Part shown: positions 1 to 4,950 of the stretch, piece after piece
Layout: each line of letters begins with the position of its first letter
Numbering within the stretch: the stretch's first letter is position 1
Source: Methanobacteriota archaeon
GTDB lineage: Archaea > Iainarchaeota > Iainarchaeia > JAADDC01
Assembly (NCBI GenBank): GCA_015662385.1
Contig: DQUH01000055.1
Location: forward strand, 1-5,448
DNA: 5,448 nt
Reading direction: 5' to 3'
Made by a program: the position numbers and the translations under genes
The notes under the pieces: model-generated
Told to the model about the DNA's origin: nothing
Seen by the model: only the letters and a program-made list of their open reading frames with translations
The model's database searches: none

Positions 1-310
1 CCCGCGGTGCAACGTCTATTCCTATTATCGCCGAATCGTCCCCCAGAACGTCTGAAAGGTGGGATGCCGTGGTACCCTCGGCTATACCGAGGTAGAGGAC
101 GTTGGCACCCGGCAAAAACGCCCAGGTTTTCAGCCCGTTTTTTATAGCCGCTGCAAGCTTCGAACGGTACGGGTTCCAGACACGGTATTCCACGCCGTCT
201 ATGCTCAACAGTTGCTCCCCGTAAACTCTCTTGCCGGGCACGCGGTTTTTCGTAAGGATCTTTCCTTCGTACTCCCAGACCCCTGGAAAAATCTCCTTCA
301 GCTTAGCCAT
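1..310 (-). CDS. flpA: Fibrillarin-like rRNA/tRNA 2'-O-methyltransferase, N-terminal part (3' end outside window)
   Basis: Reading leftward from the ATG at 310-308 gives 103 intact codons that run off the left edge. The product is the catalytic subunit of the archaeal C/D-box sRNP, which uses SAM to 2'-O-methylate ribose at sites chosen by guide sRNAs. Visible are the family N-terminus (MAKLKEIFPGVWEYEGK), the conserved segment YRVWNPYRSKLAAAI (about residues 42-56), the SAM-binding glycine motif VLYLGIAEGTTASH (71-84) and the start of the next strand, IIGIDVAPR (95-103), whose Asp sits where the family has the acidic residue that holds the SAM ribose. The Met chosen matches the usual start of archaeal homologues. 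About half of a typical archaeal fibrillarin (roughly 220-230 aa) is present; the catalytic C-terminal half is missing only because the window ends. It follows nop5 after 33 bp and is probably cotranscribed with it. No Shine-Dalgarno is visible before its start. Confidence 0.95.
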   Translation of the reverse strand, partial: MAKLKEIFPGVWEYEGKILTKNRVPGKRVYGEQLLSIDGVEYRVWNPYRSKLAAAIKNGLKTWAFLPGANVLYLGIAEGTTASHLSDVLGDDSAIIGIDVAPR

Positions 311-343
311 AAAAAAATAAATGGGGGGTGGTTCTTTACAGCT
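311..343 (-). promoter_or_regulatory. nop5-flpA intergenic spacer with C6 and T7 tracts, no Shine-Dalgarno
   Basis: On the transcribed (minus) strand the 33-nt spacer contains a C6 run (328-323), then ATTTATTTTTTT ending directly against the flpA ATG. No GGAGG/GGTG-like ribosome-binding site is present, and I see no convincing TATA box about 26 nt upstream of the ATG. The T-rich run resembles the U-tract that ends archaeal transcription, so it could partly terminate after nop5, or it could simply be an unstructured leader that favours initiation. The function is inferred; only the composition is seen. Confidence 0.35.
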
Positions 344-1222
344 TTACCTCTTCTTACCCTTTTTCTTGCCCTTTGCCCTCTTGCATTTCCTGTAGCTCTT
401 ACTCCTTTTCGGCGGATTAGGATACTTCTCCTTTATCTCGCGAACGCGTTCCTCTATCTCTGCCAGAAGCTTATCGGATATGTTCTTTCCTCCGAAATAG
501 TCTTCCCTGGCAGCTATCGCCAGCTTCGCCGCTATCGTACGTGCAATCTTGCCGCGCTGCCATTTCTTTGCATTCCTTACAAGGGGGTGCTGGAAGAGGA
601 GGCCGTGCTTGGGGGGAGGCGTACCCTTAACAAGGTGCTTGAAGAGTGCCTTTTCGGCTCCCAGCACCTGGATTGTTGAAGCTGGAAGCATTGCAAGCTT
701 TTTAAGCCCGCCGGCCTTGGAAAGCAGGCGCGCACCGAGGAGGGGGCCGGCAACGGCAGCGGTATTCGGAGCGATCTCCTTCATCTGTTCCCTGATGTAA
801 TCGGCAAGGCGCTCACGCATCTCCCTGAGCTCCCTTACCCTCGCCGCAAAATCCTGGATCATCTTAAGGTCTTCGCCCTCGAGAACGGTGCCCATCGAAT
901 CCTTAGCAGCTTCCGCAACGCGATGGGCCAGCTTCTCCCCGAGAACCTGCTCCAGGACGTCTGCATCCATCTTCGACCTTGCACCAACATCCGCGACAAG
1001 GGCTACAAACTTTTCGTGGTCTTTGACCAGCTGGTTAACTTCCGGGAAGTGCAGCCCGTACCACTCGCGCAGGCGCTCCACCAGGAGGTTGTACGCGGCG
1101 TCAAGGTCGTCAAGCGCCTCAATAGCCTGGATTATGTACCTGTCCCTTTCCGTGTACACCTCCTCAACCTTCTTTTTCGTTTTTTCAACGATCTTTTTCC
1201 TCAGCTCGGCAAGCCTCGTCAT
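344..1222 (-). CDS. nop5: Nop5/Nop56-58 family C/D-box sRNP scaffold, lacking the N-terminal fibrillarin-binding domain
   Basis: This 292-aa protein is the core scaffold of the archaeal C/D-box sRNP, bridging L7Ae-bound guide RNA and fibrillarin. Residues about 15-60 match the start of the family coiled coil (RDRYIIQAIEALDDLDAAYN, then LLVERLREWYGLHFPE). Residues 109-165 continue with SMGTVLEGEDLK and APNTAAVAGPLLGARLL. The Nop domain follows with GGLKKLAMLPASTIQVLGAE and KALFKHL (171-197), PPKHGLLFQHPLV (203-215) and KWQRGKIARTIAAKLAIAAREDYF (220-243). The tail is Lys/Arg-rich (272-292). Archaeal Nop5 is usually about 370-420 aa and carries an extra N-terminal domain that contacts fibrillarin; here the protein begins almost at the coiled coil. 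The ATG at 1222 has a GGTGA Shine-Dalgarno (1233-1229) at 6 nt, and a TGA lies in frame at 1231-1229, so no upstream extension is possible in this frame. Family assignment is certain; the working of a protein without that domain is inferred to be altered. Confidence 0.95.
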   Translation of the reverse strand: MTRLAELRKKIVEKTKKKVEEVYTERDRYIIQAIEALDDLDAAYNLLVERLREWYGLHFPEVNQLVKDHEKFVALVADVGARSKMDADVLEQVLGEKLAHRVAEAAKDSMGTVLEGEDLKMIQDFAARVRELREMRERLADYIREQMKEIAPNTAAVAGPLLGARLLSKAGGLKKLAMLPASTIQVLGAEKALFKHLVKGTPPPKHGLLFQHPLVRNAKKWQRGKIARTIAAKLAIAAREDYFGGKNISDKLLAEIEERVREIKEKYPNPPKRSKSYRKCKRAKGKKKGKKR

Positions 1223-1228
1223 TGGTTT

Positions 1229-1233
1229 TCACC
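1229..1233 (-). promoter_or_regulatory. Shine-Dalgarno of nop5 (also contains an in-frame TGA)
   Basis: GGTGA lies 6 nt before the nop5 ATG and complements the archaeal 16S rRNA 3' end (UCACC). It supports the start at 1222. The TGA inside it (1231-1229) is in frame with nop5 and closes the frame upstream, which fixes the short N-terminus. Confidence 0.65.
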
Positions 1234-1255
1234 GGAACAAATACTGACGGGAAGG

Positions 1256-1284
1256 AATTTTATTCTTGGATGATGGAATAAAAA
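1256..1284. promoter_or_regulatory. Divergent promoter: outward-facing TATA-like boxes forming a perfect 8-bp inverted repeat
   Basis: TTTTATTC (1258-1265) and GAATAAAA (1276-1283) are exact reverse complements separated by the 10-bp spacer TTGGATGATG. Read on the minus strand the left arm is a TATA-like GAATAAAATT for nop5; read on the plus strand the right arm is GAATAAAAA for alaS. With the usual archaeal spacing of about 26 nt, the alaS transcript would begin around 1306, nearly leaderless (ATG at 1309). The nop5 transcript would begin around 1234, just before its Shine-Dalgarno. The BRE elements of both promoters would have to share the 10-bp spacer. Repeat and spacing are seen; promoter activity is inferred. 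Confidence 0.55.
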
Positions 1285-1308
1285 CTTGGCCCGCCAGAAC
1301 TTTAGCAT

Positions 1309-3930
1309 ATGGTTGACAAAAAATCGTTGAAGAAAAAGTTTCAGGAAGAGTGGGAAAAGCACTACAAGCTCCCGTTTTTCGAGGAGCGCGGGTTCCTGCG
1401 AAAAAAATGTAAAGAATGCGGGCAGTACTTCTGGACGCTGGACCCGGACAGGGAACTCTGCGGAGAACCGGAACACGGCGGCTATAAATTCATAGGGAAC
1501 CCCGTGGGGGAGAAAAGGGGCTACACGGAGACCTGGGAGGCAATGGCTGAATTTTACGCGAAAAACGGCCACGAAATAGTGGACAGGTACCCGGTGGTTG
1601 CGAGGTGGAGGGACGACATATACTTCACCATCGCGTCCATAGCCGTTTTCCAGCCCTACGCCGTGGCTGGAGAGGTTGACCCGCCGGCGAACCCCCTGCT
1701 CATCCCCCAGCCCTGCCTCCGGTTTAAAGACATAGAGAACGTTGGAATCTCGGGCCGGCACATGACCAGCTTCGTGATGGTCGGGCAGCACGCCTTCAAC
1801 AAGGGCAGCTCGCACGTCCTGTGGAAAAACGAGGCTGTGGAGCTGATGTACCGCTTCATGACGGACGTGGTGGGCATCCCCGAAGAAGAGATAGTTTTCC
1901 ACGAAGACGTGTGGGCAGGGGGCGGCAACTTCGGACCGTCCGTGGAGTACTTCGTCAGGGGGCTGGAGCTCGGGAACGTAGTGTTCATGCAGTTCAGGGA
2001 AACGGGCACCGGCTACGAACAGCTATCTACCAGGGTTATAGACCACGGAATAGGGCTCTCGCGCTTTGCCTGGTTAACAAACGGCACCAGGACGGCGTAC
2101 GACGTGGTCTTCCCTTCGGTCACTAAATATCTGCAAGAGTTCTACGTGCCGGACGTACCGGGGGACGTGCTCAGACGTTTCGCAGAGATGAGCGGCGCCC
2201 TGAACTTTGACGAAGCGGAGAACATCGAAGAGGTGATGCGCAGGATCGAGGAGGAGCTGAACTACCCCGGGTTTTTCGAGCAGTACCGACCGTACGCCGA
2301 GCTCTACGCGGTTGCAGACCACACGAGGACGCTGCTCTTCGCAATAAACGACGGTGCGCTCCCGTCAAACGTGGGTGGGGGCTACAACCTCCGCGTTCTG
2401 GCGCGGAGGGTATTCTCGGACATAGAGAGGTACGGCTGGGAGGTGGACCTGGCGAAGGTTATGGAGCTCCACGCCAGGGACCTGGAACCGATGTTCCCTG
2501 AACTGGGGGAAAGCGTGGCGCTCGCCGTAGACGTGCTGGAGGAGGAGAGGAAGAAGTACGCCGAGAGCAAGCGCAAAGCGAGGAGCAGGGTTATCGCCAC
2601 CGTGAAGAAAAAGGGCGGGCTGGACGTGGACGACTTCATAACGTTCTACCAGTCGTACGGCATTACCCCCGAGGACGTCAGGGAGATCACGGGCACCGAA
2701 CCACCCCCCGGGGTGTACGCCGCAATTGAGAGCGCAGGGGAGCAGAAGAGAAAAGAAAGAAAAAAGAGAGTAATAAAGGCTGACGTATCGGAGTACCCGA
2801 AGACGCTGGCGCTGTACTACGACGACCCGTACCTCTTTGAGTTCGAAGCAGAGGTGCTCGGCGTTGAGGGGAACTGGGTGATCCTGGACAAGACGGCGTT
2901 CTACCCGGAAGGCGGCGGTCAGGACCCGGACACGGGGGAGATCAACGGAATACCTGTACTAGACGTTCAGAAGGCTGAAAACGGCGTGATCCTGCACCTC
3001 GTGGAAAAAGCGGAAGCGTTCAGGCCCGGTACAAAGGTGATCGGAAGGATCAACAGGGAAAGGCGGTTGAGGCACATGAGGCACCACACGACGGCGCACC
3101 TCATCCTCGCAGCTGCGAAGAGAGTCCTGGGGAAGCACGTGTGGCAGGCGGGGGCGCACAAAAGCGAAAGGTCCGCACACATCGACCTTACCCACTACAG
3201 GAGGATCAGCGACGACGAGCTGAAGCGCATCGAGAAAATAGTCAACGGGTTCGTAATGGAAAACGTAGAGGTGAAAACGTACTGGATGGACAGGACCGAA
3301 GCAGAGAAGAGGTTCGGCGTGACACTCTACCAGGGCGGTGCTGTGCCGGGGAAGACGCTTAGGATCGTGGAAGTGGTGGGAATAGACGTGGAGGCGTGTG
3401 GGGGGACCCACGTAAAGACCACGGGGGAGATAGGGTTTGTGAAGCTGGTGAAAAGGGAGAGCGTGGCAGACGGAATAGAGAGGATAACCTACAAGAGCGG
3501 GGACGTCGCCGTGGAGTTCGTCCAGGAAAGGGAGGCGAAGCTGAAGAGTGCTGCGGACGTCCTCCGCGTCCCCGTGGAAGACGTCCCCGCAGCTGCAGAG
3601 AAGATGTTCAACCGGTGGAAAAGCGCCGAAAAACGCGCCGAAAAACTGGCCAGCGAACTTGCAAAGTATATTATAAAGTACGGTGAGGACAGGGTGTTCC
3701 TGCTACCGTACCTTGACCAGAGGATCGCAGAAAAGATCGCAGACGGAAAGGGCAAACCGCTGGTACTCGTCGGGGAGAGCGGCAAGCCCAACGTGTTCAT
3801 ATACAGCGAAAACGCCACCGAGCTTTTGAAAAAGCTGGGTGTAAAAGGCGGGGGAAAGGGGGACAGGGCAATGGGCGTGACAGACGACCCGCGAGAAGTG
3901 TATAGGAAGGCGCTGGAGCTAAAGGGGTGA
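1309..3930 (+). CDS. alaS: Alanyl-tRNA synthetase, archaeal type, with editing domain
   Basis: This 873-aa cytosolic enzyme attaches alanine to tRNA-Ala and hydrolyses mischarged Ser/Gly-tRNA-Ala. Near the N-terminus is the archaea-specific zinc site: C34, C37, C51 and H56 (KKCKECGQYFW, then LCGEPEH). The class II core follows: YPVVARWRDD (motif 1 region), PQPCLRFKDIENVG and SFVMVGQHAF (motif 2 region), and DHGIGLSRFAW (motif 3, R252). The tRNA-recognition segment holds LPSNVGGGYN (S353 onward). The editing domain has FYPEGGGQ (531-538) and the zinc ligands H593 and H597 (HHTTAHL) with C697 and H701 (CGGTH). A DHHA1-like C-terminal end carries GGGKGDRAMG. Its length is close to archaeal family members (about 900 aa), and the frame is intact. 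The ATG at 1309 has no Shine-Dalgarno but lies about 29 nt after a TATA-like box, suggesting a leaderless mRNA. It heads the alaS-nep1-DUF123 operon. The fourth N-terminal zinc ligand is His where most archaeal homologues have Cys. Confidence 0.98.
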   Translation: MVDKKSLKKKFQEEWEKHYKLPFFEERGFLRKKCKECGQYFWTLDPDRELCGEPEHGGYKFIGNPVGEKRGYTETWEAMAEFYAKNGHEIVDRYPVVARWRDDIYFTIASIAVFQPYAVAGEVDPPANPLLIPQPCLRFKDIENVGISGRHMTSFVMVGQHAFNKGSSHVLWKNEAVELMYRFMTDVVGIPEEEIVFHEDVWAGGGNFGPSVEYFVRGLELGNVVFMQFRETGTGYEQLSTRVIDHGIGLSRFAWLTNGTRTAYDVVFPSVTKYLQEFYVPDVPGDVLRRFAEMSGALNFDEAENIEEVMRRIEEELNYPGFFEQYRPYAELYAVADHTRTLLFAINDGALPSNVGGGYNLRVLARRVFSDIERYGWEVDLAKVMELHARDLEPMFPELGESVALAVDVLEEERKKYAESKRKARSRVIATVKKKGGLDVDDFITFYQSYGITPEDVREITGTEPPPGVYAAIESAGEQKRKERKKRVIKADVSEYPKTLALYYDDPYLFEFEAEVLGVEGNWVILDKTAFYPEGGGQDPDTGEINGIPVLDVQKAENGVILHLVEKAEAFRPGTKVIGRINRERRLRHMRHHTTAHLILAAAKRVLGKHVWQAGAHKSERSAHIDLTHYRRISDDELKRIEKIVNGFVMENVEVKTYWMDRTEAEKRFGVTLYQGGAVPGKTLRIVEVVGIDVEACGGTHVKTTGEIGFVKLVKRESVADGIERITYKSGDVAVEFVQEREAKLKSAADVLRVPVEDVPAAAEKMFNRWKSAEKRAEKLASELAKYIIKYGEDRVFLLPYLDQRIAEKIADGKGKPLVLVGESGKPNVFIYSENATELLKKLGVKGGGKGDRAMGVTDDPREVYRKALELKG
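3915..3918 (+). promoter_or_regulatory. Shine-Dalgarno of nep1 inside the 3' end of alaS
   Basis: GGAG lies 8 nt before the GTG at 3927, within the last codons of alaS. Together with the 4-bp GTGA start/stop overlap it supports GTG 3927 as the nep1 start and suggests translational coupling to alaS. Confidence 0.5.
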
Positions 3931-4586
3931 CCGGTATCCTTACCTTCTTTTTGGTGGAGTCGGCCCTCGAACTCGTACCGGAAAGGATAAGGGCCCACGG
4001 CTCGGTAAAAGCGTGGTGCAGGCGCTTCGGCAGGAGGCCCGGGGAGGCAGTGCTGGACGTGAACTACATGAGGGACGCAATGAAAGGGATCCCCGACGCC
4101 GGGAGGAGGGGGAGGCCTGACATCGTCCACTACTTCCTGCTCAACGTAATGGAGGGCCCCGCGGGCAGGAAAGGGCTGGTGGACGTTTACATACACACGT
4201 ACGGCGGGTCCACCTTCTACGTGGAACCGGGGACGAGGATCCCGCGGTCCTACGCCAGGTTCATCGGTATAATGGCCCAGGTACTGCGGGGGATGGACAC
4301 GCCGAGGATACACCCCGTCAGCAGAACTCCCCAAGAGATAATCAGGGCAAAAAAGAAGGAGGGCTACAGGGTAGTGGGTATGGACGTGAAAGGGGAGCGG
4401 GTCCTCCCCGAGAACGTGCTCGGGAGGGACAGCGTGGTCGTAATAGGGGGGTTCCAGAAGGGTGAAATAAGGGGGGACTACTGTGTGGAGAAATGGGTCA
4501 GCCTCGGGGGAGAAACGTACCCCACATGGGTTATCGGTGCTGAGGTCGTTGCTGGCTGGGAGCGCAAGTTCCTATTCCCCGGCTGA
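3927..4586 (+). CDS. nep1: Nep1/Emg1: 16S rRNA pseudouridine N1-methyltransferase (SPOUT family)
   Basis: This 219-aa enzyme belongs to the Nep1 (Emg1/Mra1) SPOUT methyltransferases, which use SAM to methylate N1 of a conserved pseudouridine in helix 35 of small-subunit rRNA and assist 30S assembly. Family landmarks are LVESALELVPERI (9-21), the strongly conserved RPDIVHYFLLNVMEGP (63-78, including the RPD rRNA-binding segment), VDVYIHTYGG (85-94), TRIPRSYARFIGIMAQV (103-119), and the knot-region SAM loop VVIGGFQKGE (171-180), where most relatives have IGGFPHGDF. The C-terminal strand and helix (WVSLGGETYPTWVIGAEVV) are also typical. Its length matches archaeal Nep1 (about 200-230 aa). The GTG start puts the conserved ESALELVP at the usual distance from the N-terminus. 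The start overlaps the alaS stop as GTGA, and the end overlaps the DUF123 gene, so the three are very likely one transcript. Confidence 0.95.
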   Translation: MTGILTFFLVESALELVPERIRAHGSVKAWCRRFGRRPGEAVLDVNYMRDAMKGIPDAGRRGRPDIVHYFLLNVMEGPAGRKGLVDVYIHTYGGSTFYVEPGTRIPRSYARFIGIMAQVLRGMDTPRIHPVSRTPQEIIRAKKKEGYRVVGMDVKGERVLPENVLGRDSVVVIGGFQKGEIRGDYCVEKWVSLGGETYPTWVIGAEVVAGWERKFLFPG

Positions 4587-4950
4587 CGAACTGCCCCCCA
4601 CGGCTGGCACATACGTCCTCGTCTTCAGGCTCACCACGGAGACAAGGGTGAAGACCAGATACGGCTACGCGTTGCTACGGCCGGGGCTGTACGCATACAC
4701 GGGGAGCGCTTTCGGGCCCGGGGGCGTCCGGGCAAGGGTGGGGCGCCACCTGAAAAGGGAAAAAAAGGTGCGCTGGCACATCGACTGGATCACGACGAAG
4801 GACTCCTTCGAACCCGTGGAGGTATGGGTCTTCGAGGGTCTGCGCGTAGAGAGCTACGTCTCAGAGCTCCTGGCAAAGCGGTTCAGGGCGGTGAAAGGAT
4901 TCGGAGCCTCGGACTGCAAAGAAGACAGCCACCTTTTCATAATCTCCTGA
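4549..4950 (+). CDS. DUF123 family protein with GIY-YIG-like (URI) nuclease fold
   Basis: The product, about 133 aa, is a DUF123 protein, a GIY-YIG-like group common in Archaea and sometimes found fused to endonuclease III. Its biochemical role is not established; a structure-specific DNA activity has been presumed from the fold. Visible in order are GTYVLVFRL (the GIY-like strand), GLYAYTGSAFGPGG (the YIG-like strand and loop), VRARVGRHLKRE (with the conserved Arg/His), VRWHIDWI (the family W-H-I-D motif), VESYVSELLAKRF, and the C-terminal signature GFGASDCKEDSHLF. Relatives often have two Cys in that last motif; only one is here. The start is uncertain. TTG at 4549 has GGTG (4536-4539) 9 nt upstream; GTG at 4537 and GTG at 4483 share the frame but overlap nep1 more. 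With TTG 4549 the overlap with nep1 is 38 bp. The 3' end overlaps the converging gene by 97 bp. Confidence 0.85.
   Translation: MLAGSASSYSPADELPPTAGTYVLVFRLTTETRVKTRYGYALLRPGLYAYTGSAFGPGGVRARVGRHLKREKKVRWHIDWITTKDSFEPVEVWVFEGLRVESYVSELLAKRFRAVKGFGASDCKEDSHLFIIS
4760..4766 (-). terminator. Possible U-tract terminator for the leftward membrane-protein gene
   Basis: An A7 run on the plus strand gives U7 in the leftward transcript, about 90 nt past the TAG at 4856-4854. Archaeal termination commonly uses such U-runs. The run lies inside the DUF123 gene where it encodes lysines, so it may be coincidental. Confidence 0.2.

Noticed and set aside
59..679. Open frame on the plus strand spanning flpA and nop5
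   Set aside because: It is antisense to two genes with unmistakable family motifs, and its own translation shows no recognisable domain.
1270..1308. Possible C/D-box sRNA starting with ATGATGG in the divergent promoter
   Set aside because: The C-box-like sequence misses the final A of RUGAUGA, and no CUGA D box follows before the alaS start; the only nearby CTGA (1244-1247) lies upstream, in the wrong order.
1219..1902. Minus-strand open frame upstream of nop5, considered as a displaced Nop5 N-terminal domain
   Set aside because: It is antisense to alaS, and its His/Val/Arg-rich translation has no resemblance to the Nop5 NTD; it is a shadow of the alaS reading frame.
3489..4334. 281-codon minus-strand open frame across the alaS-nep1 junction
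   Set aside because: Both overlapped plus-strand genes are conserved across this stretch; the frame is low-complexity Pro/Arg/Ser-rich and has no motif.
4446..4476. G-tract cluster in nep1 as a second G-quadruplex
   Set aside because: Only three separate G-runs with loops of 8 nt, longer than the standard 7-nt limit.
4483..4548. GTG 4483 as the DUF123 start
   Set aside because: It would overlap nep1 by 104 bp, and the extra residues match nothing in the DUF123 domain, although a G-rich stretch lies just upstream.
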